Below, one piece after another: positions 11,488-24,747 of a stretch of 64,000 nucleotides of DNA (position 1 is its first letter; each line of letters begins with the position of its first letter). Under the pieces are notes generated by a model. It did not search any database and was not told where the DNA came from. It saw only the letters and a list, made by a program, of their open reading frames with translations. This DNA is from Areca catechu (taxonomy: Eukaryota; Streptophyta; Magnoliopsida; Arecales; Arecaceae): positions 110,783,891 through 110,847,890 of the forward strand of contig CM038050.1 of NCBI GenBank assembly GCA_021397845.1. Direction: 5' to 3'. Both the position numbers and the translations under genes were made by a program.

Positions 11488-14400
11488 ATGGCCTCTTCAC
11501 TCTCACTCCATAGCATTCTTGATGCAAATAAATTGACTGGACCAAACTATGTTGATTGGTTGAGAAACCTGAAGATAGTACTCAGCCAAGAAAGAATTCT
11601 TATATTCTTGATACCCCAACCTTAGAACCATTAGGGGAAGATGCCTCGCAAGAGGATAAGAGCACATATAACATGTGGCAAAATGACTCACTTACTGTCA
11701 AGTGTATAATGCTTGCCTCTATGACCAATGAGTTACAGAGGCAACATAAAAGCATGGACACAAACTCCATATTGCTCAATCTAAAAGAACTTTATAGAGA
11801 ACATAGTCGAACTGCAAGATATGAATATCTAAGCAGTTATTCCGTGCAAGGATGACAGAAGGTACATCCGTACAAGACCATGTATTAAAGGTTATTGACC
11901 TAATCACCCGATTGGGTCAATTGGGTTTTGTTATGGATGGGGAGTTGAATCAGGATTTAATCCTGCATTCACTCCCAGAGTCATTTTCACAGTTTGTTCT
12001 TAATTATCATATGAACAAACTTAACACTTCCTTGCCTGAGCTGTTGAATATGTTAAAAACAGCAGAGAGCCATTTAAAGAAAATAAGGCTCCACTTCTTC
12101 TTGTGGATGGTGTAAACAAGAAGAAAATAGGCAAAAAGGGTTCCAAGAGGAGGTTGAACCCAAAGGGGGCATCAAGAAAAAGAAAGGAAAGAAGGCCTTC
12201 GGACAAATGACCTGCTTTCATTGTGGCAAGCCGTTCACTGGAAAAGAAACTGCAAGGTTTACCTTGCAAGTGTGAAGCCTGGTGCTAGTGATGCACCAAA
12301 AGGTATGTATGAGATACATATAATTTTGTCATTAGACTCTTCTAATTCAAACTCTTGGGTATTGGATACTGCTTGTGGTCATCATATCTGCAAATCATTG
12401 CAGGGACTACAGAACATTAGAGTTTTGAAGGAAGGCAACTTCGAGCTCTATGGTGCTGGAGGAGATTCCATCCAAGCAGAAGCTATAGGATTTATATATT
12501 AAAGCTGCCTTCTGGGAAGATTTTAGAGTTAAAAAATTATTATTTTATGCCTAGAATCATTAGAAACATCATATCTGTATCCTTGTTACTTAAACAAGGA
12601 TATATTATGAATATAATGAGTAGTGGCTGCTCAATCAGTTTTTCTAATGAAATAATATTTTATGGCATATTTTGCAATGATCTCTTAACTCTATCTTCTA
12701 ATGACAATATGCTACATGTTAGTAATAAATGAAAAAGAGATGAAGTAAACAATACTTTACTTTGGCACTGTCGTCTTGGACATATTAGTGAGCAAAGGAT
12801 TAACAAGTTATACAAGAAAAAATTCCTTAATCCTTATGACTGTGAATCATTAGGAACTTGTAATCATGTCTCATAGGTAAAATGACCAAGACTCCATTTA
12901 GTGGACATAATGAAAGGACAACTGAGTTATTAGGACTCATACACACTGATGTATGTGGACCTATGACAACTCAGGCCAAGGGTGGATACCATATTTCATC
13001 ACATTCACTGATGATTTTTCAAGGTACGGATTTGTGTATCTAATGAAACATAAGTCCGAAGCTTTTGAAAAATTTTTAGAGTATCAAAGTATGGTAGAGA
13101 AACAATCGGGGAAAAGTATTAAGATCCTTCGATCAGATAGAGGAGGTGAATACTTATCCACTGAGTTTCTTGATCACCTTAAAGAAAAGGGAATCATCTC
13201 TGAATGGACTCCTCCTTACACACCACAATTAAATGGTGTTGCTGAAAGGAGAAATCATACTTTATTAGATATGGTACGGTCCATGATGTGCTTCACAGAC
13301 TTACCTGTTTCTTTCTGGGGATATGCCTTGGAAACAACAGCTAATATTTTAAATAGAGTACCATCCAAACCTGTATCTAGCACTCCATATGTTATGGAGG
13401 GAAAGAAACCCAATCTAAGTATCTTAAGATATGGGGATATCCAGCCTATGTCAAAAGAAATTTTGGACATAAGCTTGATGTTAGAGCAAAAAAGTGTCTA
13501 TTTGTTGGATATCCTAAAGATAGTATAGGATATCTGTTCTACCACCCTACTGAACAAAACATTTTAGTCAGTAGGCAAGCCACTTTTATGGAGAAAGAGT
13601 TCATCCTACAAAAGGGCAGTGGGAGAAATATTGAACTTGAAGAAGTTCAACAAGTAGATACATCTCAACCAAATCATAACATAGTTAGTATAGAACCTGA
13701 ACACACCACTCCTATCCGTAGGTCTGATAGGGTGCGACATGCACCTGAGAGGTATGGGTTCATTATTGAAAATAATGAAGCCCGCATCATTGATAATGAT
13801 GAGCCTCTAACATATACGGATGCTGTCATGAGTAGTGACTCAGACAGATGGCTGGAAGCCATGAGATCCGAAATGGACTCCATGTATGTCAACCAAGTCT
13901 GGACTTTGGTTGATGCACCGGAGGGTGTTAACCCTATTGGATGCAAATGGGTCTATAAGAAAAAGATTGGGGTAGATGGCCAAGTTGAAACTTATAAAGC
14001 CAGATTAGTGGCTAAGGGTTTCAGACAAAAACAGGGAATAGATTATGATGAAACATTTTCTCTTGTTGCCATGCTCAAATCTATTCGGATCATGCTTGCT
14101 ACAGCAGCATATCATGATTATGAAATCTGGCAGATGGATGTGAAAACCGCATTCCTCAATGGTTTCCTTGAGGAAGAGGTTTATATGTCATAGCCAGAAG
14201 GTTTTGTCTTAGAGACTAAACCTAATCAGGTATGTAGGTTGAAGAAATCTATTTATGGATTAAAGCAAGCATCTAGGAGTTGGAACATCCGATTTGATAA
14301 GACAGTCAAAGAATTTGACTTTATCAAAAATGAGGATAAACCTTGTGTGTACAAGAAGACTAGTGGGAGTGCCATAATTTTCTTGGTTCTATGTATATGA

Positions 14401-15374
14401 CATACTCCTCATTGGGAAAGATATCCCAATGTTACAATCAGTCAAGGTATGGTTATTTAAACAGTTTTTCATAAAGACTTGGAAGAAGCATCTTATATAC
14501 TAGGCATCAAGATCTATAGAGATAGATCTAGGAGGATGCTAGGTTTATCCCAGTCTAGGTACACTGACCAAGTGCTAAAAAGATTTAGCATGGAGGAAAG
14601 TACAAGAGGTTACTTACCTATTGGTCATGGCATACATCTTTCTAAAAAGATGTCTCCTAAGACACCTGAAAGAAAAAATAGAATGAATTCTATACCTTAT
14701 GCTTCGGCAGTAGGGTCTATTATGTATGCTATGTTATGTACTAGGCCTGATGTGGCATATGCCTTAGGTATAGCCAGCAGGTTTCAGGCTGATCCAGGAG
14801 AGGATTATTGGAAGGTTGTGAAAAATATTCTTAAGTACTTAAGAAGAACTAAGAATATTTTCTAATATACAGATGATCTGATCTTAAACTAGAAGCTTAT
14901 TCAGATTCTAATTTTCAATCAGATCCAGATGATAGCAAATCTATATCTGGGTATGTTTTTACCCTAAATGGAGGAGCTATAAGCTGGAAGAGTTCTAAAC
15001 AGCAAACTGTAGTTGACTCAACAACTAAGGCAGAGTACATTGCTGTTAGTGAAGCTGCCAAGGAAGCTGTCTGGATGAAGAAGTTCATATCAGAGTTGGG
15101 CGTAGTTCCTGAGATTGAAGGTCCAGTATCACTTTACTATGATAATACTGGGGCTGTTGCTCAAGCAAAGGAACCAAGAGCTCATCACAAATCAAACCAT
15201 ATTCTGAGATGCTTCCATCTCGTTCGAGAGATTGTCGAAAGACAAGAAGTCTGCATTAAAAGGGTAGAAACGAAGAACAACATAGCAGACCTATTCACTA
15301 AGGCTCTATCACAGCGAGAGTTTGATCGCCACCTTGATTGTATGGGGTTAATATTTAAAGGCGATTGGCTTTAG
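11488..15374 (+). pseudogene. gag-pol: B copia gag-pol, broken
   Basis: Start MASSLSLHSILDANK at 11488; a frameshift follows near 11600. Gag of the UBN2 type reads through 11556-12115 in two frames; the CCHC knuckle near 12211 (CFHCGKP...) is broken by a deletion. Protease near 12357 reads DTACG where copia proteases have D-T/S-G. Integrase: HHCC region near 12760, then the conserved FTDDFSRYG and SDRGGEY motifs (13000-13150) and GVAERRNHT. RT: WKYKARLVAKG-type region near 13940-14190, a TAG at 14191-14193; the YVDD catalytic site near 14390 is destroyed by a small deletion. RNase H reads from 14479, with a shift near 14865, to IADLFTKAL and the stop at 15374. Integrase before RT identifies Ty1/copia. 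Confidence 0.94.
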
Positions 15375-15375
15375 T

Positions 15376-15388
15376 GCAAGTGGGAGAT
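15376..15388 (+). other. B polypurine tract
   Basis: GCAAGTGGGAGAT immediately upstream of the 3' LTR start (TGAAAG at 15389); the usual plus-strand primer context of copia elements. Confidence 0.75.
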
Positions 15389-18300
15389 TGAAAGATTGTG
15401 CTGTGAAAGCCAATTGAAATATTGTATTTCAATCCAAAAATCAATGAATTGACATTATTATAATAAAGGCATTATTTTTATCATACGCTGTGTCTTTATG
15501 ATTATATGATGAACCCCATAGATTAGGGCTATGGTTCTAGGGTTATGATAAGATCATACCAGTGAGACCTAAAGCCTTAAAACCCTAATCTAAAATATTC
15601 CTAGTCGATGGGACATTGAGTTGGGGATCAATGTTTCCGGCAAGACCAGCACATCCTATATATGCTTTGTGATGAGGGTGACTGATCTCACAGTCACTTG
15701 TGTTTGATACTAATACTAGGATGTGAGTGTTCATTAGAGAATGAGTTCACTGAATTGATCCAGATCGAGAAAACCTAATGGACCTTATCTATTTGTCAAT
15801 AGATAATTCTCATAGTGGGAGTAGTGCATGTGGTCCATTGACCTGAGACTACCATGGTACCTTATATATATGAATCCATACTTTGGTTCGCAATCAATCA
15901 TGACACTGAGTCATGCACGATGTGATACTGGGTATGGTGGATTGTATATGGAGGTTATGAGTAGGTCAACAAGGAATTGATCAGCCCTAGTAAGAGGGAA
16001 TTGCATCTAGCTAATTTCGATCAAATGATGGATTCATGAAATCTTTGATCAAAGTATGAACATTAGAGTTAATTTCTAATGGTTCATTAATGAATCATCA
16101 TTATAAAGATTGAGCTAGGGATGAATATGAAATTGGATTTGACAAGTATCCATATTCATAATCATATTCAGGATGCAGTTGATCAAAGGACTGAATTGCC
16201 CGGTAACTCACCACTGAAGGGTATTTTTGTAATTCCACCAAAATTCCACATCTTCCAGGTAGACATGATACGTTGCTAGATATCAATCTTGTCTTGTAGG
16301 TATATGATTGAATAATGGTAATTCAAATCAGTTAATTAGAATTAGATTCTAATTGACCGAGTCGAGCTAGTTTGAGTTGACCTAAATCGGCTTAGTTGAG
16401 ATCTAACCAAATTAAGTCAAATAGCACTTGGACCTACAGCTGGCTAGGTGTAGAACCCAATGGGTCACACACAAAAGAGAATTGATGAAGGATTTAATTT
16501 GGAATTAAATCATGTTTGCTGGATTAACACACTAGCATGTGTTGCAGACCCAATTTCTATTCGAATCAGATTCGAATTTGGTTCCGAATTGGGCTTAATT
16601 GGGTTCTAATTGAACCAGATTAAGGTCTAATTTAAATTTTAGGACATTGGGATAACCCATGGATGAACCCAAGTGAATCAAGTGCACTGAGACTCTCTCT
16701 CCAAGTCGCCCACACCCTTCCTTACCCGTGCGTGCCAAGAAGAAGAGTCCACGCGCGTGTGGACTCCTCTTCACGCACGTGGGAAGGAAATTCCATATGA
16801 GAAAATCAAGAAAAGGGGGCGATTTGGATCCTTGTCTGATGTCCTTGGATCTGGATCTGATGGCCAGAAAAATTAAGGAAAAAGATCCATCATTTTTTGG
16901 TCGCAAGTCTGTCTTCAAAAGTTGCGATTCTTCCTGAAGTTTTTCCGAGAGTCCTCCTTGTCGAAAAAATAAAAATTAAATCGGAGAATCATGATTTTTG
17001 GTTGAGGGGATGCGTGAGGAATGAGGGATCGTGATTCTTGGGGTTTCAGAGGGTTGCGCTGTTTTGAGATAATGCCCCTCTGAAATCTATAAAAGGGTTT
17101 GGGTTCTCGGGTGGTGGAGGCACCAGGCTCAGAAAGAAGAAGCTTCAACTAATACCAAGTTCTTTATGGATTGAGACTAGGAACTCAAGTCTCGTATGAG
17201 TCCTGTATGTTTATTGAGTCCTATTTTATTTTCTTTTGGGATTTTAAAGTTCAATTAGGATTCAATCAAGATTTCAATTAGAGTCAATTAGGCTTTGTAC
17301 TGAGTCAAGTTCAAGAGCTACTTGAAATTGGGCCAGACCAGCTTTACTTGGAATGCCACATCATCATGGACCACCGGTGCCAACTCATCACCAGAGGACG
17401 TCACATCACCTTTGCCATGTCATCTCCAAGGGGTGCCATGGAAAAGGATGCGCCATGTCACCATGCCACCTTGCCATGCCACATCATTGCCACCTCACCT
17501 GCCACGTGGCATCATTCAAATTTTAAATTACATGAAAGCTACAAGTGGTCGACCAAGGAGTGTTTTCAAATTCAAAGGAGGTCGGCCAACTCCATCCACA
17601 AATCATGCAACCAGCTCCACCAAATCCTCCACATTCCATGTAACCCTCCACCAAATCCTTCACATTTCATGTAACCCCCCCTAATATTTCTCCATGATAT
17701 GGGGAATTTCAAATTGATTGAAAGGCCATTAAAAGCCTATTGTACGTCCATGATAAAAGAAAGCTTTTTGGATGAAATGAAATTTAAGTGAAGTAGTAGT
17801 TGAAGAAGGTATTTTTTTTGGTAGTATCCTCTTATTTTCTTTGGGTGTGTTTGATTTTCTCTTCTCAAGCTTTCAAGTGTCCAACGCCAACATCCACCTC
17901 TAGGGATCCATGCCTCCATCGAAGTTCCCTTGCCTGTTTGGTTTCTTTGTTTTGATATCCTTCAAATTGGTCCCAATCTAACCCGTTCATTGTGCAGGAT
18001 CCTTCTACGATTCGGAGTTTAAGAAAGGGTTCTCTTGCCAAAGATCAATGTTGAATGAAACTAGTTTCTTTGGAATGCCAATCTTCCACTTCAGGGCTAG
18101 TTCGTCTAAGAGCTTCAATGGATCTACCAGGGAGTGATCATCTTGGGTAAATAACACCTCCTAATCTCTTAAGTCCGAGTTATTGAAGATCGTTGCTAAG
18201 GTTTAAATTCAATATTCATTAGCCCTAATCTTCTCTAGGATTTAAATAACTACATTACGGCGTAAGTTCCAAATTTCAGTGCTCCTTCCATAGCTTTACC

Positions 18301-19049
18301 TTAGTACTTTTGATCTGAAATTTAGTACCTGTTAATAGGCTTCATTGCTTTCATTTCTCAATCCATCATTTAGATTGCATTCTCATCTTTCGTGCCGCGT
18401 CATCGGGGGTTTCTTTTAGATAATCAAATACATAGTTCATATTCCTCTCCTCCTCTTCGGAATACTCCTTCCCTTAATGCTTGTTGGGATTTGTTTCCCT
18501 TACAGAGATAATCTCTGTCGAAACTCTGACCCTAAACAAGAATAAGAGGAAGGTCTTGAACGGTAAAGGAAAGGAAAAAGGAAGGGTCTGTTCTTCTTCT
18601 TTTCTTTCTTGAATTAAGACTTTACTTGTCTTAATTTCTTCTTCCAATTCAATTCAAGAAAAGGAATTCAAAAAAGGAAATTCAAGAAAAGAATTCAAGA
18701 AGAGGAAAGAAGGAAGAAAAGAAATTTTCAAGAAAGAAAATTTTAGCCTAAAAGTCCAAGAATTGAATTCTTGAAAAAGAATTCAAGAATAGGAGCCAAG
18801 AACAAGAAATTGTAGTCTTCATCTTTTTCTGTGTGGATCACCATTGGAGGGTGAACATTTGGGCACCTGGTGGAGACTTAAAGTTTGGATTTTAGCAATA
18901 CAGGTTAGTACTTTAATGAGTTTAAATCTTATATATACATTTATATGTTTTAATTCTTTTAAGGAGATCTTGGGTTAAGGGTTTGGTGAAGATTTTATAA
19001 AGATAAAAATTTTGAATTCTATGTTTCCGCCTTGCCACCGAACCCTACA
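15389..19049 (+). repeat. B 3' LTR, split by a solo LTR
   Basis: Segments 15389-17111 and 18408-19049 (the second TCGGG at 18403-18407 is duplicated target). Without the insertion it is about 2365 bp. Bases from 16202 match the 5' remnant. TATA box at 17088-17095. Confidence 0.93.
17112..18402 (+). mobile_element. Solo LTR (chromovirus-type) in B 3' LTR
   Basis: 1291 bp starting TGGTGGAGGCACCAG and ending GCCGCGTCA, flanked by a perfect 5-bp duplication TCGGG (17107-17111 and 18403-18407). No PBS or internal region follows, so this is a solo LTR left by LTR-LTR recombination. Its first bases translate to GGGTRLRKKKLQ, matching the LTR-encoded polyprotein tail of A, D and M, which assigns it to a related chromovirus family although no coding region remains. 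Confidence 0.93.
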
Positions 19050-20414
19050 GGTAGCAGGACCGTGATCTCTTACGGGACTACGTGGCACGTTTCAAGGTTG
19101 CCGCGCTGGAGATCTACAACCTTGATGAGCCAGTTGCTATGCTGACACTGAAGAGAGGGCTCAAGACTTCCCGCCTGACCTACTCTCTTAACAAAAAGCC
19201 CCCCAAGACTTATTCTGAGCTTCTCCTTCGAGTCCAGAAGTACATCCATGTCAAGGAGGTGGATCGAATGAGGAGGGAGCTGGATGGAAGGCCCCTGAAG
19301 AGGCCATCTCTCGGGGAGACCTCCGGGTTATGGAAGCCCGGACCAGCAGTGCCAGACTCCCACCGAGGCCGAAGCCAAGAAGAGTCCCCATCCTGGAAGA
19401 GAGCTTCACTCCTCTCCTCGCCCCGAGGATGAAGATCCTTATGGAGATCGAGGGTGAGTGCTACCTGAGGTGCCCAACTCCACTGAAGCCGTCCAATGGC
19501 CGCGACAGGATGAAGTACTCAACTTCCATCATGATTATGGCCACAACACCGAGGTGTGTCGTAACCTCAAGAGAGAAATCAAAGAACTCATAAAGAGGGG
19601 CTACGTCAAAAGGTTCATGAGGGGCAGATCCCCACGGAACCTCAGGTGCTCGTCAAGCTCCCTCCAGTCCCTGCCATCGACAACCTCCCTACCGAGAAGC
19701 CGGTGGGGATGATATGCTGGGGAGTCGAGCACGCTTCCAAGAAGGCCCAGGGTGGGGAAAATCTTGAGAATGTACTTCCCTTTGCGAGGGAGGGGGGAAT
19801 GAAAAAAAAAAGTAAACAATGATGCTGTGGTCATCGAGATGATGATCGCAAAGCATTCTATAAAATGCATCATGGTTGATAGTGGAAGCTCCATGGATGT
19901 GCTTTTTTACGATGCTTTTTGTAGGATGAATCTTTCCTCTGCTCAGCTCAGACTTGTGCACATGCCCCTCGTCGGTTTCATAGGTGACTCTATGGGGGTC
20001 AAAGGAGAGATTACTCTTCCCGTTACTGCCGAGACGCCACCTCGATAGAGTACCATCATAATGACCTTCATGGTTGTGAGGCTCCCATCAGCCTACAACA
20101 TGATCCTTAGCCGACCCGGGCTCAACCTGCTTGACACGGTCATTTCCACAAAGCGGCTGTTGGGGCAGTTCCCAACTCCCTACGGTGTCGAGGAGATGAG
20201 GGGGGCAACTCAGCCTATTCAACACTGCCTCCAAACCGTACTTGGGGCTAAGGCTACCGAGGACAACCCCAGGCAGACGACTTTGACCAAAGGGTGCAGG
20301 ACCCCAGAGGTGGCCCAGTTGAGAGCCTGCTGTTGTATCCCCTCAGAACCAACCCAGCAAAGATGGTGTAGATTGGGCCACAGCTATAAGATGATGAACG
20401 GGCCCACCTTCTAG
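19050..20414 (+). pseudogene. C gag-protease remnant (Tat)
   Basis: Gag C-terminal part (YVARFKVAALEIYNLDEP-type, Retrotrans_gag) opens at 19082; it is homologous to F at 46200-46900. A frameshift near 19430-19460 moves the knuckle-like region (FHHDYGHNTEVC, then a basic helix) to another frame; the first Cys of the knuckle is absent. Protease motif VDSGSSMDVLFYD at about 19876-19915. A stop at 20046 splits the following region, which continues from 20061 (LPSAYNMILSRPGLNLLDT) to 20414. Degenerate and truncated at its N-terminus by the insertion of B. Confidence 0.88.
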
Positions 20415-20419
20415 AGTTC

Positions 20420-22798
20420 CTCCAGGCGAACGCTGACAAGTTTGCTTGGACGGCGGTCGACATGTCCAGGATCCAACTAGAGATCATAACCCACAAGCTA
20501 AACGTCGACCCGAAGTACCGCCCTATCTAGCAGAAGAAGAGAAGTTTTGCACCGGAGAGGCAAAGGACGATCAACGAGGAGGTGAACAAACTCCTCGCAG
20601 TCGGCTTTGTTCGGGAAGTGCAATACCCAAGCTGGCTAGCGAATGTGGTTATGGTAAAGAAGAATAATGGGAAGTGGAGGATCTGTGTAGACTACACCGA
20701 CCTCAACCGAGCCTGCCTGAAGGACAACTTCCCTCTACCAAAGTCGACCAACTAGTGGATGCCACCTCGGGGCACCACTTGCTCTCCTTATGGATGCATT
20801 CTCTGGATATAACTAGATCCAGATGCACCCGAAGGATGAGGAGCACACTGCCTTCATCACCGATCGAGGGACATACTATTATTGGATGATGCCGTTCAGC
20901 TTGAAGAATGCTAGAGCCAAATACCAGTGCTTGGTCACCGGATCTTCAAAGACCAGATCAGCAGGAATATGCAAGTCTATGTGGATGACATGCTCATCAT
21001 GAGCAAGCCGAGTTCGGACCATGTAGCTGACCTCGCGAAAGCCTTCCACAACCTTTGAAAGCATAAGATGAAGCTAAACCAGACGAAGTGTGCCTTCGGG
21101 GTAGCAGCGGGGAAGTTTCTTGACTTCATGGTGACCCAAAGGGGGATCGAGGCAAACCGGAGAAGGTCCAGGCGATCATCGACATGGAGCATCAAACCTC
21201 GAAGAAGTAGGTCTAGTGCCTAATAGGTCGGATCGCCACACTACGTTGATTCATCTCGAGGTCGGTGGACCGTTGCCTTCCCTTCTTCAAGATGCTACGT
21301 AAGATGAGCAACTTCACTTGGATGGAGGAGTGCAAGATGGCCTTCGAAGAACTTAAAGACTTCCTGGTGCCACCACCACTGCTCTCTAGGCCAGAGACGG
21401 GAGAGGAACTCCTACTATACCTGGCAGTCACTCCTGGAGCCATCAGTTCGGTCCTCGTCTGTGCAGATCAGGACGGGTCCCAAAAGTCGGTATACTATGC
21501 CAGCAAGATCCTTCGGGATGCCAAAATCAGGTACACCTGATTCGAGAAACTCATTTTTGTACTTATAATGTCTGCTCAACATCTCAGGCTATACTTCCAA
21601 GCACATCCAATCGCGATCTTGATGGACTAGCCCTTGAGGGTGCTCACTCATCCCGACACATCCGGATGCTTTGCCAAGTGGGCAATAAAGCTCAGCGAGT
21701 TTGACATCGCCTACCGGCCGAGGTCATCTCAGAAGGCCCAGGTGCTGGCCGACTTCCTGGTCGAGTGCGTGGGACTTGCCAAAGAGCCGGAGCAGACTAT
21801 CTCGAAGCATTAAGAGGAGCCCAATGACGAGGAGGAGCCCTGGATCCTCCATGTTGATGGTGTGTCCAATGCGGGCAGAAGCGGTGCAGGCCTAATCCTC
21901 ACTAGTAATGATGGAGTTGTAGCTGAATGCACACTCCACTTCAAGTTTGCCATGATAAATAACTAGCGGAGTACGAGGCACTCCTCGCAGGCCTCAAGGT
22001 CTCCCGCGAGCTGGGTGTATGAAGTCTGAAGGTCTTCACCAACTCCCAACTGGTAGCCAGACAGGTCTCTGGAGAATATAAAGCCAGAGATCCCCAGATG
22101 ATGAAATACTTGGAGCAGGTTCGCTCAAGCATGACAGGCTTTCGGTGCTTCAGCATCACTCACATCCCCCGAGTTGAGAACACTCATGCTGATATACTAT
22201 CAAGACTTGCATCCTTATCAGACTCATCACTGGGGCGGGCCAACATCGAGTACCTCAAAAATCCAAGCAACGAAGCTCCCGTAGAGGTGCAGTAGGTCAC
22301 CCCAGAGCTGAGCTAGATGGATAGGTACATCAGATAAATTATCAATGGCACCTTGCCGGGAGACCGAGCAGAGGTCGGCCTTATCAAGAAGAGGCCTCAT
22401 GGTTCGTCCTCATGGAAGGACAACTATACCATCGATCCCACTCCCATCCACTCCTGAAGTGCTTGACCCGTAGAGGCAACCTTCATGCTCCAAGAGATCC
22501 ATGAAGGCCTCTATGGAAACCACATCGGGGGGAGGACACTGGCGTACAAGGCACTCCTTCAAGGTTACTATTGGAAGACTATGAGGGAGGATGCCCTGAC
22601 TTCATGAAGAGGTGCGACCTGGTGCTGCACCGAGCTGAGGCATCCCAACCCCGAGAGTGCGGCAAGCTCTCACCAAATTGGGAAGGCCCCTACAAGGTGG
22701 TCGAAGCCCTTCCACATGGGGCCTACTATCTCGTGAGTCTGGACGATGCCAGATTCCTGCGAACATGGAATGCCTGCAACCTGAGAATATACTATTAG
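20420..22798 (+). pseudogene. C pol remnant: RT, RNase H x2, truncated integrase (Tat)
   Basis: RT is spread over several frames: KLLAVGF (20588), WRICVDYTDLNRACLKDNFPLP (about 20676-20740), and a YVDDM catalytic motif near 20974. The classical RNase H region (21265-21540) is followed by the second, Tat-specific RNase H (WILHVDGVSNAGRSGAG near 21841; VFTNSQLVARQVSGEY near 22033; HADILSRLAS near 22189). Integrase keeps the N-terminal zinc region (IHEGLYGNH near 22498) but jumps at about 22620-22640 straight to the C-terminal part (LSPNWEGPYKV, then stop at 22796), so the whole DDE catalytic core is deleted. Many stops. Confidence 0.88.
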
Positions 22799-22936
22799 TA
22801 ATGTAAGGCCTTTTCCTAATAATAATAAAGATCCCCTTTTGTGTAAACCATTTTCCCTTGCAGGGATGTCGCTGCCCGGCCCAAGGCCCGGTACGCCGAA
22901 GCCCGGAGTCCAACACTCCGGCACCAAGTCCCGGAG
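22799..22936 (+). other. C 3' untranslated region, left part
   Basis: Non-coding sequence after the pol stop; its last ~50 bp (CCGGAGTCCAACACTCCGGCACCAAG) resemble the units of the minisatellite that resumes at 34034, showing that array E split one repeat region. Confidence 0.7.
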
Positions 22937-23564
22937 TGATGGGGGACAGGGGTAGGATTGTTGGAGAGCCTAGAAGTTACCTAAATTAGGGTATCATAAT
23001 TTTTTTTTTGGAATTTTTTTAGACAAAGGGTGGAAAGGAATAGTGGGGCCGGAAGATAAGGTTTGGAACTCATGGACTTTGGGACTCACCCTAACGAAGA
23101 GACCTCTCATCTCTAGGGCATTACACCCTCCTCGATACTTGGAGGTGCTAGGATGGATCTCAAAGGTCATGAGGGATAAAGAAGATGGAATGGGAAGGGG
23201 AATAACTAGGGCATCACACCCATGCCCGAAGGTAAGAAGAATCACTCTTCTAAAAAACTCAAATTTTTTTCTACAAAAACTTGACTAAACTTTTTTTTTT
23301 TTACAAAGGACTGAGGGTGGTATTTATAAACCTGTCCAACCCTCATTTAAGTTTGAATATAGGATAAAAAGATAGAGATGTTTCAAATTCAAACACAAGA
23401 TAGGATAAGATAAGCCTATCCATATCTCAATCCTAACCAACAAAATCCTAATTCAAATTTCAAATAAAAGATAAATCCTAAATTTATTCTGAATATGCTC
23501 CAAGATTTGCATGGCTCCAAGATTCATGCTTGCTCCGGTATCTATGCTGGTAAGGTCCCCATCA
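22937..23564 (-). repeat. E LTR1
   Basis: 628 bp, + strand TGATGGGGGACAGG to GTCCCCATCA; the two ends are inverted copies (TGATGGGG/CCCCATCA). Minus-strand TATA box TATAAATA at 23321-23328. Acts as the 3' LTR of unit 1. Confidence 0.92.
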
Positions 23565-24747
23565 TTCCCCTGAGGTGGGGGAAACTCAGCTCCGTCGAGT
23601 TAGGTTGGCTCTAGGATGCACATGACCTGTAGAATGATTTATTTATTATTTATTTATTTTTAAACTCAACCCAAATTGAACAGGCTTATTCCATTCAGGA
23701 ATAAGGCTGGGATAAGTGCAGAATAGCAGGAATAGCGAGAATAGCTATTCCCGTCTTCTTTTAACAATAGATCATTGAATTTTCTTCTTGCATGCTTCTT
23801 GGAACAGGAGCTTTGCACCGGATGGAAGGAGGTGTTCGGGCGAGATCTCCGAGGAGAGGTGGTCCAGAGAAGAGGCTGACGTTGGGGATGTCCGGAACTA
23901 CTGTGGTGAGCCCGAGGAGAAAGGAGGTGAACCGGGCTTGGGTCGACCCTCCGTGGTGCAGAGATCTGGGGTTGAGGAGGGCGTCACAGACTGGAGGAGG
24001 GAGATTCGACGTTGGAAGGCCGGAGGAGAAAGCTCGGGCATGGGAGAACCGGGGAGGTTCACGGATGATCGAAGATTGGAGGAGTCGGCTTCGGAGGAGG
24101 AGTAGTAGCCGAGTAACCATCTGGAACAAAGCAGGGGAGAACTCGAGAGCAGGGGAGGTGAGATAGGTTCGGAGATGACCGGGTGAGGGTGGTTGGGTGA
24201 CGGTGGACCGGGATGAAGCTCACGGGCAGTAGGAGACCGGGGGGGAACTTCCAGACTGTAGGTGATCGGAGGGGTTCTTGGACAATGGTATCTGGAGGAG
24301 GGAGGCGCGGGAAGACCGGGGAAGGTTGTCTGGTGTTGGGCGATGGAAGACTGGGAAAGGCTGATTTGGCAGCTCGTGGTCGTCTGGAAGAACACCGAGG
24401 GACGGGAGCTTCTTTGATGGCGAAGCGATGCTCGGGGAAGATGGATGGGAGAACAGTGGAATGATGCACGATGGGATCAGCTACAGGGAGCACCCGTGGG
24501 AGGCTAGCGGAAGAAGGTGAAATTGCTGCTGTGGGGGTACCGATCTGATGAGCTTCGGCTGCAGTAATCGGCTGTTTCTGGTTGCAGGCTAAAGGGACTG
24601 GTGGCCGACAGGGACCTGGAAGGATCCGATGGGGAGGTGACCAAGGGGTGCTGACTGGGTGGAAGATGGAGGACGGGGATGATTAGGGCTGGCAGGAGAG
24701 AAGGGAATCTGAGGTACCCTAATTTTGCTGGGCTCTGATACCAAAAT
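23565..24747 (-). other. E internal region 1
   Basis: 1183 bp. Minus-strand PBS at its right end; next to LTR1 the + strand shows TTCCCCTGAGGTGGGGGAA, giving a purine-rich AGGGGAA before the 3' LTR on the minus strand. Several Ser/Pro-rich frames are open on the minus strand (for example 23898-24395 and 24059-24493), overlapping each other, with no recognisable domain; coding status unproven. Confidence 0.8.
24732..24743 (-). other. E unit 1 primer-binding site
   Basis: GCTCTGATACCA on +, i.e. TGGTATCAGAGC on the minus strand, four bases from LTR2. Confidence 0.92.

Larger units (their letters stand above)
8656..19049 (+). mobile_element. Element B: Ty1/copia, decayed, interrupted by A and a solo LTR
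   Basis: 5' LTR remnant 8656-10209, PBS, long leader, gag-pol with copia order (integrase before RT), PPT, 3' LTR 15389-19049. The 5' LTR lacks its first ~813 bp because A inserted there; that part lies left of the window. The right end abuts Tat gag sequence (homologous to 46206 onward), so B inserted in C; the expected right duplication is GGTAG at 19050-19054. The LTR is long (about 2.37 kb without the insertion). The copia lineage is not assigned. Confidence 0.93.

Noticed and set aside
17322..17684. Two overlapping ~110-codon ORFs
   Set aside because: Within the solo LTR, repetitive CCA/CACC-rich sequence, no ATG context or domain support.
22937..23564. DNA transposon with terminal inverted repeats TGATGGGG/CCCCATCA
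   Set aside because: Three direct copies, adjacent PBS sites and 5-bp flanking duplications fit LTRs; short inverted ends are normal for LTRs.
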